The notes under the pieces: model-generated | Database searches by the model: none | Seen by the model: only the letters and a program-made list of their open reading frames with translations | What the model was told of the DNA's origin: nothing | Origin: Boesenbergia rotunda | Taxonomy: Eukaryota > Streptophyta > Magnoliopsida > Zingiberales > Zingiberaceae | DNA length: 64,000 nucleotides | Assembly: GCA_024364735.1 (NCBI GenBank) | Contig: JAGFNQ010000296.1 | Location: 114,471 to 178,470 of the forward strand | Reading direction: 5' to 3' | Shown: positions 34,976 through 47,165 of the stretch, piece after piece | How positions within the stretch are numbered: position 1 is the first letter of the stretch | Layout of the letters: each line of letters opens with the position of its first letter | Made by a program: the position numbers and the translations under genes

Positions 34976-35420
34976 CTCGGTTTTCTTTCCTTTCAACATC
35001 CAATTCGAAAACCAACCACTATATATCATACTAAAAATCATAAAAATCATAGGGAACTATTATACCACAGGTGAGGGAGTCTTACCTTGGGTTTCTTGAT
35101 TTTTCGAACCTTGGAAGAGAAGAAAATGGTAAGATCTTTGGACCCTTGAACACCCTTGTCCTTGTATCCTTGGAAGAGACTTTAGATCTAGGAGATGGAA
35201 CCTTGGAGGAAGCTTTTCCAAGGGGAAAACCCTCTAGGAGTGGTCGGCTAGAATGAGGGAGGAAGAGAGGAGGAAATGCAATTGAAAGAAGAGAGAATGA
35301 AACTCCCAAACCCCCCTATTTATCATCCATTAAAGAGGTAAATGAAGAGTCTCTCCATGACTCTTCATCTTCTTCTTAATCTTAACTTATATCCATTTCA
35401 TTTCCTCATAGAAATCTCTT

Positions 35421-35490
35421 TCTAGGTGAGTTGGTTAAGGCTTACATGGTTGTATAAGAGGTCCAAGGTTCAATCCTTGGCTCATGCACC
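35421..35490 (+). other. tRNA-like sequence in Tekay-like LTR (5' LTR)
   Basis: A third copy of the 22481 sequence, with the same A- and B-box text. It is antisense to the element, about 340 bp from the LTR's outer end. Confidence 0.5.
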
Positions 35491-35827
35491 TTTATTTTTA
35501 TTTTATTTTTATTTCATTTAATTTATTATTTTTATTTCCTAAATTCCGAAAATCGCCCTAAAATCACCCATAATTAAGACAATATTCCTAAATAAAATTA
35601 TTTTACATTTATATTAGTTTTACCTAATTTATATTAATTTTACCTAATTAATACCCATTTTCGGAGCCCATTTAAAGCTCATTGGTACTTAGTTTTCTCA
35701 ATTTAAATGAGAAAACATGGATTTTCTAGGCCTAAGTTCTCCTTAATATTTCTAGGTCCCTTGGAAAATTATTTAAACATGCTTAATATTTTAAGAAAAT
35801 ATTAAGTGAATTTTCCGGGTCGTTACA

Positions 35828-36697
35828 ACCTGAAGGAAAACAAGAAAGCTCGGAAGAAGAAGGCACTGCAAGCCACATGGGACGAATCATCCTCAGAAGA
35901 AGAAGAAGAGGCTCCACACTCCAAACTCCTCGCATTGACCGCCTCAGAAGACATCGACTCCGGAACAGAATCTGAACCTGATGAAGACGTCGGCATCGGA
36001 AAGCTCTCGATCTCGGAGGACAGATAGATTATAGTAAGTGGTTATCCTGAATTGGAGCTTTACGATCTTATTTTGTACTTGCCACGCAAGTTGGCGAAAG
36101 CCAACATCTGGGTTGAAACCCTCTGCCAGGTAGTCAAACTCCTGAAAGAGGAATTCAACCCGAGTTCCTTAACTGAGTCAGTTCAAGAAGGAACAACCCT
36201 CAAGTTCAAAAGCTTGAGGAAGAGAATTCCTCCTTGAAAACTCAAGTCAAGAAACTCAGAGTCGCATTACAATGATTCACTTCAGGTTCCAAGAATCTTG
36301 ACATAATTCTTGGAAAACAGAAGTCAGATCAAAATAGATCCGGATTAGGCTATCGAACCAACTCTCGACAACGATCTTATTATTCTATATTGAACCAATC
36401 TAGAACCCAAGTCCAAGCATGGGTCCCTAAGCTAAGTTTGAACAACTAGGCCGGACCAAACTAATATTGGATCCCCAAGGACAAGATTCACATCTTGCCT
36501 AACCCTTATCGAGGCTTCAGTTCAAGGGGAGCCAATATAAAAACCATTTTTATACTTAGATAACTTCTTTTCTTGCTTCATGCTTGTTTATTTTTTATTA
36601 TTCTGCTTAGACTTAGGAACGGTTAGTTAAGGACAAGACTTACTTGAAACTTGAACAACATAGTATTAGGTGGAGGTGAGATGATAGTACTTAGGGA
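35828..36697 (+). pseudogene. SIRE-like gag, C-terminal part
   Basis: Gag resumes after the Tekay-like insertion (the first five bases are the TSD). The frame 35828-36027 has a lysine-rich stretch, then an acidic/serine-rich one (TWDESSSEEEEEAPHSK). A second frame (36052-36237) is LILYLPRKLAKANIWVETL and continues as broken gag text with WVPK-like remnants near 36425-36445. From about 36500 to 36697 only noncoding sequence is seen before Copia-A3. Confidence 0.8.
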
Positions 36698-38950
36698 TGA
36701 AAGGATGTATACTAAAAGCCTTGCCTTTTGGTTAGGATACATCTACATTTTAAAGAGAATATGAAAATCACACAGTGCATGTTTGTTATAGTATGTGCAC
36801 TAAATGTCTGATACTTGGCACTGTAGATAACATGGTGCGTGTTGTAGCACAGAAGATCATGTTATCAGGTTCCTTGTTGAAGTATAAGAAAGAGGCTCAC
36901 AACCGAGATGGAGTTGGAGAAACCATCGGGATGGTTGTAGTGTAATTAGGTGTGGTTTATCTTAACCATAGAATTACACTAGTGTACTTTGTGTACATTG
37001 AGTAGGACCAAAAGAGAGGTCATCCAATTTTTATACTGACATAGTAAATTGTATTAGACCTTGGATAATATTATGGAGTACGATCTATTAATCATGAAAT
37101 AATGATGGGCATATATTATTAATTATTATATCTTTGATTTACCAATGGGAGAGATCTATTCTGTTAGATCGATAGGCACGGTATGTTGGGAGATAATGTT
37201 AATAATATGATGTCTCATTGATTATTGACGGAATCCGTGTCCTGGTGAGTCAGTGTGATGATGCCCCCTTGGTGAGCTCAAAAGGATCGTCATGTCAAAT
37301 CTTGCAAGTGGACAATGGTCCGACATGTCGAAAAGGTTGAGTGGTACTAATCAAGGATCATGAGGATAATTGATTTAATTATCAATAAATTAAATTAATT
37401 ATTAAATTAATTATCGGGCATACGATATCTTAAACACGGGCAGATGGATGACTCATATTAGGTGGAGCCCATATGAAAATATGGGGGTTGGTGAGGAAGT
37501 ACAATGAGATCCTTTAGGGGAATGGATCTCCATTAATGGATCGGGTTTGGATCCATTAGCGGGCCAAGAACCAGCTCCTCCTCATGGTCCCTATCATTGC
37601 CCAATAAAACCCCATAGGAGTCATGATAAAAGGCCGGTTAATTAAGTAATTAATTTGGATTAATTATGTTATTAATCTCGGATTAATTAAGGAATTAATC
37701 TTCGAATAATTAAGGAATTAATCTTGGATTAATTAAATGGTTAATCTCTGATTAATTAAGGAATTATTCTCTAATAAAATTTTGGAATCAATCCATAATT
37801 GATTGGAAAAAATTTCTAATTAATCATATATATCCCATATATATAAACCCCACCTCTCTCTCTCAAAAAATTAATCTCTCTCCCCCTCTCCCTCACCCTA
37901 GGTCATGGCAACACAAAGGAGGAGAAAGCTTAGAGCTTTCTTCTTCCTCCTTCACAACTCCTCTTCTTTTCTTGTTGGTGGTCGGCTCTAGACAAGGAGG
38001 AGACGTCTCCTCCTTTGTGGGCACCGGGAACAAACAAGAAGGGAGGTGGGCGGCGGTGGTGAGGGCTTATCTTGGAGGTTGCGGCGCCAAAGACTAGATG
38101 AGGTGGAAAGCTTGAAGAATTTGTTTCTTTAGCTTCTCATCCTCAGCTCTCTTCTGGGCATGAGTAGCTGGATTCCAGGATCCAAGGATCACTGGTGAAG
38201 TAGAGGAAGATCCTTCTTCCTCTTGGTTGGCCGGTGGGAAAAGAAGAGAAGGAGAAGGTGGCTTGCGAGGGTTCAAGGGAAGAAGAGGGAGTTCTCTTGG
38301 ATTCTTCTTCCTCCTTGTCTTCTTCTCGGTGTCCTCTTGAAGTTCGCTAGACCTTGGGACTCAAGGTGGCTGGCGGGCTGAGGTGGAGAGGAAGAAGGGC
38401 CATCGGCGCAAGAAACCCCTAGGGTTCTAGGGTTTGTTTTGGCGCAGGCAAAGGAAGGAGAAAGGAGGATTGATCCGGTGCCTTGGTGACTCCGCGACTT
38501 GGTAGCTCATCGCCCACACGACGTCCAGGAGGGGAGGGTCATAAGATAGAAGACTGCGAGGTAAACGGCGAGGTATATTTCTCCCGGGCTCAGTTTTCTT
38601 TATGTTATGTTTTATTTGTGTCACTTCACTTTGTCTCGTCATTTCATGCATGTTAGTTTATTATTTTGATTTGATATCATAGTTAATAATTAACTAACTG
38701 GACCCTGAAGATAAACACAAAAACCGACGATCCAAATCGTCGTCTTTTCCGTAGTTAATTAATCCGGAAAGTTACAAGGCCTTAACCTCGGTTTCGGCTA
38801 AGTTGTAACTTGGATTAATTAACATGACAACGAGTCGGTCGTTAGAGGGATGGGTCTCTATTTGGATTAAAATTTTTAATCCAAAGACATAGAGAGGTCT
38901 CTCAGATATGATCGCGTGGTTGTCTTGGAAACTGCCAAGCCATAGCAACA
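36698..38950 (+). repeat. Copia-A3 5' LTR, 2253 bp
   Basis: It runs from TGAAAGGATGTATAC to AGCCATAGCAACA. It contains TAATTAAGGAATTAATC-type A/T repeats (37630-37800), a TATA box at 37838-37847 and a GA/GAA-rich region afterwards. Short minus-strand frames at 38094-38651 are low-complexity shadows also found in the 3' LTR. Confidence 0.9.
37838..37847 (+). promoter_or_regulatory. TATA box of Copia-A3 5' LTR
   Basis: TATATATAAA is followed by CCCCACCTCTCTC, a pyrimidine-rich start region. The same arrangement is at 43877-43886 in the 3' LTR. Confidence 0.7.
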
Positions 38951-38951
38951 A

Positions 38952-38963
38952 TTGGTATCGGAG
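38952..38963 (+). other. Primer-binding site of Copia-A3
   Basis: TTGGTATCGGAG lies one base after the LTR. It is a slightly diverged complement of the initiator tRNA-Met 3' end (usually TGGTATCAGAG). Confidence 0.8.
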
Positions 38964-39931
38964 TGAGGTTTCCGATTTTGTGTGTTTAGGATTCGGTTAT
39001 TTTTTATGCACATTATCATGTACATTTTTGTGCTAGATAATATTTGGATGTGCGTAGGCTAACTTTGTGTTGCAGGCACTAGATTCCAACTATTATGGTA
39101 GATTGTGTTGTGTGTATGTGATTGATTGTGTTTGTTGTAATTATTTGAGTCCTCGGGGTTGACGAGGCTAGATAAGCTATTTAATTTTGGTAATTAAAAA
39201 TGGCACTTGTTTAGCCAAGCTTACTATTTACTTTTGATCTAGATGGCATGTACACTCCTTCATAGAGTATAGGATCAATGGATGTAAATAAGTAAGCTAG
39301 TTATTTCGGCTCAGGGAATCCTTCATGGTGGCTTGCGCATGGAGAGGATGGAGTGGACGAGGTGACGACACGACTAGAAGCACATTGGAGACCAAGGCCA
39401 TAATAGTTGGAAAATTTTAGTTTTTTTTCTTCTAGCACTATTATTATTGGGTTGTGTGCTTGTTATGTGTGACTATGTGAAAATCCTCAAGTGCAAATAA
39501 TTAAGTGGGAGAGGGACCCTAAGGGTCCCATGGCCTCCGTTACAATCTAACAAGTGATACAAACAAGTCCGCGCGTTGGCTCTGAGTGTCTTCCTCCATA
39601 ACGGATAGGCTTGCTCTGCGAATCACTAGGTTAGAAAAGATTATAGAAAATTATTAAAGAGCGTGTGTACTTCCCCAACGGAAGACACATAATCGGAAAT
39701 AATTTTCTTAGTGTCGTATAATGGTAAACACTTAGATACGAATATTAGTATCCTCCCTAACGGAGTTACTGCTACTATTTGTATGGCCAAAGAGGACCAA
39801 CTATTAATTTTCCTTGTCAAAAAGTTAGGTTGACAAGATAGCAAAATTAATGGGTAAAACCTCCTCTCACGGATGTAGAATTCATATACGTCCACACTAA
39901 CGTGGCATGCGAAATTCTCGGTGTTTGAGGT
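38964..39931 (+). other. Copia-A3 leader
   Basis: Noncoding leader between the PBS and gag. It corresponds to 4811-5880 in Copia-A1, in reverse. I see no stable repeated hairpins like those in Copia-B and Copia-C. Confidence 0.55.
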
Positions 39932-40620
39932 GTGGTAGATTTTGTAATAAATTATTTTGAGGTGTCAATTTATTTCAAAAATCTAAAGTGTGTGATTGTT
40001 ATGGTTCTCAGGTATTTTAAAATGGATCTACACCCACAAGACCTAATTCAAAGAGAAAACCAATTAAATGCCCCAAGTGGTGAAATGGATTGGGAATTGA
40101 ATATGGACTTTGTCTCTACTGTCGAGGAACTCAAGTGTGATCTTATCGAGTTCTGTACCGAAAAGCCTAGCGAGATTAACAATGAAGAGGAGTTCGAATA
40201 TTTTAGGAAATGGCTAGAAGCAGACGAGACGACTGAGTGTCATCAGAATCAGGCTTCTTCCGTTACCAGTAAAATATCAAAACTAGATGAACTCTTCGGG
40301 GAAAGTAATCGAGCCGCTAGGCATAAGGTCTTGCATAACTTGATGACAACTGTCTTAGTTGAAGGCATGCACGTAAGGGAACACGTCCTCAAAATGATTG
40401 CTTGGCTGAAGGAGATGGAAATCCTTGGAGCAAAAATTGATGGGGAAACCAAGATTAATTTCATCCTCGTATCTCTACCAAAGACTTTTGAGGAGTTCCG
40501 CCTAAGATACAATATGGACGAACGTACATATTCGTGCGCAGAACTTCTAACAGAACTCGAGGCGGCAGAGGCGGTTTCTCTTCAGAGTTCATAGACTTTC
40601 ATAACTCAAGATAGTTCTTC
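39932..40620 (+). pseudogene. Copia-A3 gag
   Basis: The 220-residue frame ends at 40594. The likely original start is within the first 40 residues. The C-terminal two thirds is a UBN2-type gag (LHNLMTTVLVEGMHVREHVL, EILGAKIDGETKINFILVSL). A stop follows before the zinc knuckle, which survives as CFVCKQSRHWKTDYPH with the last cysteine changed to tyrosine. Confidence 0.82.
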
Positions 40621-42736
40621 TTCTAAACCGAAAGGAAAAAGAAGAAGAAACGGTCTGAGGCTAAGAAAGTGACAGGATTATAGGGACCTCAGGGATGCAT
40701 AAAGAAGCCAAAAGGAAAGTGTTTTGTGTGCAAGCAGTCAAGACATTGGAAGACGGATTATCCCCATCGTCAGAGTAGTGATACAGGTATATTTTCTTCT
40801 TATGTCATTGTAACATATTTAGTGGTGATATCTACTAGTACCTGGTGTGCAGATACAGATGCCTCTAATCATGCCTGCATTTTTGTGCAGGGGTTCCAGG
40901 AAACCCGACGGCTAGCTGTCTTTAGCATAGGTTGATATAGTTTTGGTTTTATAGATCGTCTTTATGTACTTAACTTTGGATAGAACTTTGTTCAGTTTTT
41001 GGAATAAGATATTTTCTATTGCTTTGGTAAAATGTGGAATAGAAGGAATGTCTATTAAAGTACATAGATAGACAATTAGTATATAAAACCAAAAGGACTT
41101 CCATGATGCAATTAGGTGTTTTATCATCTCAACTACAAATAAGAGAAAGGTTTCTTCCTAGTAGAACTAAACATATATTTTGGCCCTATGTTTTGGTCTT
41201 GTTAATCTCTAATGAAATTCAAAGGTTGGTGACCAATGAGCCCTTGGGTTCATTGGTAAAAGGAAGACTTGTCTTCCTTCAAATCTTTGACTCTCATCAA
41301 AGGAAGTAACAATACCAAAGAGGCTAGTCCTAAGCCTCAGGGCATAGAGCCAAAAGTATGTAGGAATTGGTTCATCATGATAAGTATAGGTCCTTAGACT
41401 ATTCAGAATAGAGGTACCTTTAAATACCTTGATTATTTTATAAACAATTATTCAAAGGACTAATACCTCTAGGGATAGTTGTAGGAATTACTTAACAGCC
41501 ATTGGGATTCGATCCTAATTCATAGCACCTAGTGCGCCCCAACAGAATGCTGCAACACTTGGAAGGAAGAAGGTCTCTTAAAGCTAATAGTTAGGAAGAT
41601 GATAAGCCACTCTGAGATTAGCCAGCTTTGTTCAAGGGGATATGTCCTGGATACGACAGTGTATATGTTTGATTCTAGGTCAGTAGTGTCTTAAAATCAT
41701 AAAGATGTGGACTAAGTGTGATCTTAGTCTAAGACATGTTCAGATTATGAAGAGTTCAGCTCATCTACTGAAGAGAGACATTTACAAGTTGGAATCTAGT
41801 GCATATGTTCGTAGGCTATCATAAGGGAACAATAAGGTGGTTTGATAGTCTTAACGATTAAGGATATTCGTTGGAACGAATGTCTGATTCTTAAAGAAAG
41901 ACTACGGAATAGACCACAAGTCCATGCATGCAATTACTCTGAGGTACATTCCAATCTTAATACCAACAGTACAAGAAGTTGTACCACAAGACACTGCACC
42001 TCGTGTCACAGAAGATACACAAAAGGGTGCCTTATCGTAGTGGGAGGGTTGTCAGACAACCTGAAAGTCTCATGCTCTTGGAGAGTCTATGGACTGGGTC
42101 CTAAGTGAACTTGAACTGAATCCCTAGACCTATGACAAGGATCATCTGCTTTGAAGAGATAAATTCAGTTGAATGGATTTGTCCAAGGACGGATAATATT
42201 GTGTAAAATGTGACAGGAACGAATGTGGTACACTTGTACAATACGTAGATAATATTTTGATAGATACCAAATTCCAATTTAGAAAGGGGCATATATAATG
42301 ATTATTCCTTGGGTTTTGTGTTTACTTTTAGGAGGTAGAACCATTGTACAGTAGAGTGTTGCGCAGTGCCTGCATAATGGACCCTACTAGGGAAGTTGGA
42401 TATTTGGCAGGTTGAGAGGCAGCCAATATAGTAACATGCTTCAATAACCTCAAGATGGACTTCGATATGATTTCTAGTTTGTTTAGAACTATCACATTTG
42501 ATGTGATTGAAAATGTTGCAGTTGCAAACTCGAAAGAATCATGAGTCCATAAAGCAAGAACACACATAGAGCGCAAGTACCACCCAAAACAAGAATAGCT
42601 GTCGTTACCTAGATTGCATCAGAGAATGATCTTGGTGGATCATTTCACAAAGGCCTTAGCAGCGAGAGCGTTAGGCTTGTGAAGGATCTAGAGGTCAGAT
42701 GTATGACATTTTGAAAACAACAAAGTCTTTGAGTAT
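40621..42736 (+). pseudogene. Copia-A3 pol remnants
   Basis: Broken knuckle and protease at 40700-40920 (STWCADTDASNHAC, with the DTG active site lost), integrase fragments at 41100-41330, linker text about 42000-42110 (SGRVVRQPE spread over frames), a short RT palm relic near 42235-42255 (YVDNIL) and RNase H relics from about 42310. RT is otherwise deleted. No intact domain remains. Confidence 0.75.
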
Positions 42737-42747
42737 AAGTGGGAGAT
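42737..42747 (+). other. Polypurine tract of Copia-A3
   Basis: AAGTGGGAGAT abuts the 3' LTR, which starts TGTAAGG at 42748. Confidence 0.8.
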
Positions 42748-45001
42748 TGTAAGGATGTATACTAAAAGCCTTGCCTTTTGGTTAGGATACATCTACATTT
42801 TAAACAGAATAAGAAAATCACACAGTGCATGTTTGTTATAATATGTGCACTAAATGTTTGATACTTGGCACTGTATATAACATGGTGTGTGGTGTCGCAC
42901 AGAAGATCATGTTATCAGGTTCCTTGTCGAAGTATAAGAAAGAGGCTCACAACCGAGATGGAGTTGTACAAACCATCGGGATGGTTGTAGTGTAATTAGG
43001 TGTGGTTTATCTTAACCATAGAATTACACTAGTGTACTTTGTGTACATTGAGTAGGACCAAAAGAGAGGTCATCCAATTTTTATACTGACATAGTAAATT
43101 GGATTAGACCTCGGATTATATTATGGAGTACGATCTCTTAATCCCAAAATAATGACGGACATATATTATTAATTATTATATCATTGATTTACTAATGGGC
43201 GAAATCTATTCTATTAGATCGATAGGCCTGGTAAGTTGGGAGATAATGTTAATAATATGATGTGTCATTGATTATTGATGGAATTAGTATCCTGGTGAGT
43301 CAGGGTTATGATGCCCCCTTGGTGAGCTCAAAAGGATTGTCATGTCAAATCTTGCAAGTGGACCATGGTCCGACATGTCGAAAAGGTTGAATGGTACTAA
43401 TCAAGGATCAAGAGGATAATTAATTTAATTATTAGTAAATTAAATTAATTATTGGGCATACGATATCTTAAACACGGGCAGATGGTCGACTCGTAATAGC
43501 TGGAGCCCATATGAAAATATGGGAGTTGGTGAGAAAGTACAATGGGATCCATTAGTGGAATGGATCTCCATTAATGGATCGGGTTTGGATCCATTAGCGG
43601 GCCAAGAACCAACTCCTCTTCATGGTCCCTATCATAGCCCAATAAAGCCCCATAGGAGTCATGATACAAGGCTGGTTAATTAAGAAATTAATTTGGGATT
43701 AATTAAGTTATTAATCTCAAATTAATTAAGGAATTAATCTTGGAATAATTAAGGAATTAACCTTGAATTAATTAAAAGGTTAATCTCTGATTAATTAAGG
43801 AATTATTCTCTAATAAAATTTTGGAATCAATCCATAATTGATTGGAAAATTTTTCCAATTAATCATATATATCCCATATATATAAACCCCACCTCTCTGT
43901 CTCAAAAAATTAATCTCTCTTCCCCTCTCCCTCACCCTAGGTCATGGCAACACAAAGGAGGAGAAAGCTTAGAGCTTTCTTCTTCCTCCTTCACAACTCC
44001 TCTTCTTTTCTTGTTGGTGGTCGACTCTAGACAAGGAGGAGACGTCTCCTCCTTTGTGGCGCACGGGAACAAAAAAGAAGGGAGGTGGCCGGTGGTGGTG
44101 AGGGCTGATCTTGGAGGTTGCGGCGCCAAAGACTAGAGGAGGTGAAAAGCTTGAAGAATTTGTTTCTTTTGCTTCTCATCCTCAGCTCTCTATCTGGGCA
44201 TGAGTAGCCGGATTCCAGGATCAAAGGATCACCGACGAAGTAGAGGAAGATCCTTCTTCCTCTAGGTTGGCCGGCGGGAAAAGAAGAGAAGGAGAAGGTG
44301 GCTTGCGAGGGTTCAAGGGAAGAAGAGGGAGTTCTCTTGGCTTCTTCTTCCCATTCTTCTTCCTATTAGTCCTCTTCTCGGTGTCCTCTGAAGTTAGCCG
44401 GACCTTGGGACTCAAGGTGGTCGGCGGGCTGAGGTGGAGAGGAAGAAGGACCACCGACGCAAGAAAACCCTAGGGTTCTAGGGTTTGTTTTAGCGCAAGC
44501 AAAGGAAGGAGAAAGCAGGATTGATCCAGTGCCTTGGTGACTCCGCGACTTGGTAGCTCATCACCCACACGACGTCTAGGAGGGGTGGGTCATAAGATAG
44601 AAGACTGCGAGGTAAACGGCGAGGTATATTTCTCCCGGGCTCAGTTTTCTTTATGTTATGTTTTATTTGTGCCACTTCGCTTTGTCTCGTCATTTCATGC
44701 ATGTTAGTTTATTATTTTGATTTGATATCATAGTTAATAATTAACTAACTGGACCCTGAAGATAAACACAAAAATCGGTGATCTAAATCATCGTCTTTTC
44801 CGCGGTTAATTAATCCGGAAAGTTATAAGGCCTTAACCTCGGTTTTGGCTAAGTTGTAACTTGGATTAATTAACACGACGATGAGTAGGTCGTTAGAGGG
44901 ATGGGTCTCTATTTGGATTAAATTTTTTAATCCGTAGACATAGAGAGGTCTCTCAGATATGACCCCGTGGTTGTCTTGGTAAGTACCAAGCCATACCAAC
45001 A
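42748..45001 (+). repeat. Copia-A3 3' LTR, 2254 bp
   Basis: It runs from TGTAAGGATGTATAC to CATACCAACA and matches the 5' LTR end to end. TATA box at 43877-43886. It is followed by TSD AGGGA (45002-45006). Confidence 0.9.
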
Positions 45002-45839
45002 AGGGAAGCCTTTCTAAAGAGTCAAGTAGGGTAAGGCGTACTCTATTTGGTCTGTTTAGTCCGGTGGAACTAGCCGAAGCTACCTCGCCAAATCATAAGC
45101 TAGTTAGACTAGAGTTTCTCAAAAAGAAATTTGAAAATGAACTTTCGGTAAAAGTCTAGGACATGATTGTTGATCCAATAAAGCTAGGACCACAGAATGC
45201 CACTGTGCCTCGCCATGACCTGGAAGCCAATTATCGAAACGTACTTTTAAATTACTATTTGATAAACTCGAATCTAACACAAGTATTAATTAAATTTTAG
45301 ATTTAACATAAAATCAAAGATAAAAATAATACATCTCACAAAACATATTAGGAAACCTGTTTTGTCACTTAGAATTGGGTGAGATGTCTACGACCTAATA
45401 ATGTAGTCCAACCCAACCAACCAAAATTAACTCTACAATATTTTTCAAAATTAACTCTACATTTTTCAAAATTAATTCTACACTTGCAAAATTAATTCTA
45501 TATTTTTCAAAATTAACTCTACAACATTTTTAAAATTAATTCTACACTTAAACATTTTTCAAAATTAATTCTAAACTTAATATTTCCAAAATCAATTCTA
45601 CACTGAACATTTATTTAATCAAAATTTCACCTAAGATTTTTTTTTAAATTCAATTTCAAAATTAATTCAACTCAGACTAAAAACCTGTCTCACAAAAAGA
45701 AACCCACAAGGTCATCATGCTTGATAACCTTAGATATGGGTGAGATAGATTAGGCAGTGAAATTCAATTCAATCTATCCTTATATCTATATAAATGGATC
45801 CAAATCGAACTTACTTTATGTGTAGGAATATAAAGATTT
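45002..45839 (+). other. SIRE-like region between gag and protease
   Basis: The SIRE-like element resumes here. 45002-45240 is broken coding-like sequence. 45400-45620 is an A/T-rich array of about 25-bp degenerate units (AAAATTAATTCTACA type). No domain is recognised. Confidence 0.5.
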
Positions 45840-46025
45840 GGACTAGTGGATGTTGGATAGTGAATGCTCTAGACACATGACTGGGGATAAATTGAAGTTC
45901 ACCAAAATCATGTTCAAAACCCTAGGCTCAGTGGCATTTGGCAACAATGTCACACTTAAAGTAATTGGGTCAGGTAACATTGAACTAAACTCTGATTTTA
46001 TTATTAAAGAAGTGTATGTAGGGTA
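45840..46025 (+). pseudogene. SIRE-like protease fragment
   Basis: Translation gives LDSECSRHMTGDKLKF followed by GSVAFGNNVTLKVIGSGNIE, the aspartic protease of SIRE-type elements. The catalytic DSG reads DSE, so the active site is broken. It stops at about 46025 and joins directly to RT text. Short minus-strand frame 45843-46070 is a shadow. Confidence 0.8.
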
Positions 46026-47165
46026 GCCCCCAGGATTTGAGGACTTAGACAATCCTGAGTATGTATTCATACTTAGGAAAGCCCTTTATGGGTTAAAACA
46101 AGCACCTAAGGCCTGGTACAAAAGACTATTAACCTACTTGATTTCTAAAGAATTTAACCAAGGCCAAATTGACTCAACGTTATTTGCTTAAACCATAGAA
46201 AAAGATATATTTATAGCTCAAATCTACGTAGATGACATAATTTTTGGGTCAACAAACTTTAACTTTTTAAAAGACTTTGTCATGATTATGGAGAGTGAGT
46301 TTGAAATGAGTTTGGTAGGTGAGCTAAACTTTTTCTTAGGTCTCCAAATAAAACAAACCAGGGATGGTAACTATATTCATCAATCCAAATATGTAAGAGA
46401 ACTAATTAAGAAATTCAAAATGGAAAACTCTAATAGTTTAGGTACTCCCGTGGCCACGAATGTCAAAATAGACAATGACCCCGAAGGTAAATCAGTTGAC
46501 TTAAAATTATACAAAGCATGATAGGTAATTTATTATACTTAACTGCTAGTAGACCCGACATTCTGTTTGCAGAAGGAATATGCGCTAGATACCAAACCTA
46601 TGCTAAGGAATCTCACTTAGCAGCCCTAAAAAGAATCCTTAGGTACATTAAGGGTATCCTAAATGTAGGAATCTAGTATCCTAGGACTTCCAACTTTAAA
46701 TTATCTGGATACTCTGACTCAGACTATGCCGATTGCAAACCAGATAGAAAGAGTACAAGAGAAGTTGTCAATTATTAGGGCCAAGTCTAGTCAGCTGGTG
46801 CAGTAGAAAGCAACACTATGTAGCCTTATCCACAACTGAAGCAGAGTATGTTGCTTTAGGAGAATGTGTAGCACAACTTTTATGGATGATGCACACTCTT
46901 AAGGACTTCCAGCTACACTATGTTCAAACCAAAGTGTTCATTGATTACATAAGTTCGATCAATCTTACGAAAAACCCTATTCATCACTCCCGAACCAAAC
47001 ACATTGAAGTAAAACATCATTTTGTTAGGGATCACGTAGCCAGGGGCGAAATCGCACTTATGCATGTGAACTCGAAATCTAATATAGCTGACATCTTTAC
47101 CAAACCCTTATCTGAGTCTGAGTTTAGCTTACTAAGAAGGCAGTTAAGGTTGTGCTTAGTTGAAT
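46026..47165 (+). pseudogene. SIRE-like RT (C-terminal half) and RNase H
   Basis: RT starts at PPGFEDLDNPEYVFILRKAL and includes LYGLKQAPKAWYKRL and the palm IYVDDIIFGS. The frame 46282-46521 holds ESEFEMSLVGELNFFLGLQI. RNase H continues with GYSDSDYADC, LSTTEAEYVALGEC, FIDYISSINL and the end ADIFTKPLSESEF, closing at a stop at 47165. Stops at 46191, about 46521 and 46675, plus others, make it nonfunctional. Integrase and the RT fingers are deleted. Confidence 0.85.

Larger units (their letters stand above)
27659..35827 (-). mobile_element. Tekay-like gypsy element, internally deleted
   Basis: This 8169-bp minus-strand element has TSD ACCTG on both sides (27654-27658 and 35828-35832), two LTRs and an about 1.9-kb internal region. 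Only integrase with a chromodomain, a leader and the PBS remain; gag, protease, RT and RNase H are gone. Long LTRs (2.8-3.5 kb) and the C-terminal chromodomain point to a Tekay/Del chromovirus. It cannot make its own reverse transcriptase, and the integrase has a stop, so it is nonautonomous. Confidence 0.9.
32357..35827 (-). repeat. 5' LTR of Tekay-like element, 3471 bp
   Basis: It runs from TGTAACGCTCGC to CGGGTCGTTACA, followed by TSD ACCTG. It contains the 46-bp minisatellite (32850-33220), GC-rich island (33380-33640), A/T-rich repeats (33800-34200), a 181-bp tandem array (34270-34975) and a tRNA-like sequence (35421-35490). It is about 97-98% identical to the 3' LTR by eye outside the repeat arrays. 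Confidence 0.88.
36698..45001 (+). mobile_element. Copia-A3, complete but decayed
   Basis: An 8304-bp plus-strand copia element has two 2.25-kb LTRs and TSD AGGGA (36693-36697 and 45002-45006). It sits between the SIRE-like gag and protease. The internal region is only 3.8 kb and keeps gag, protease, fragments of integrase, a linker and RNase H. Most of RT is missing, and stops occur throughout. The two LTRs differ at several positions (about 95-96% identity by eye), so insertion is not recent. Confidence 0.92.
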
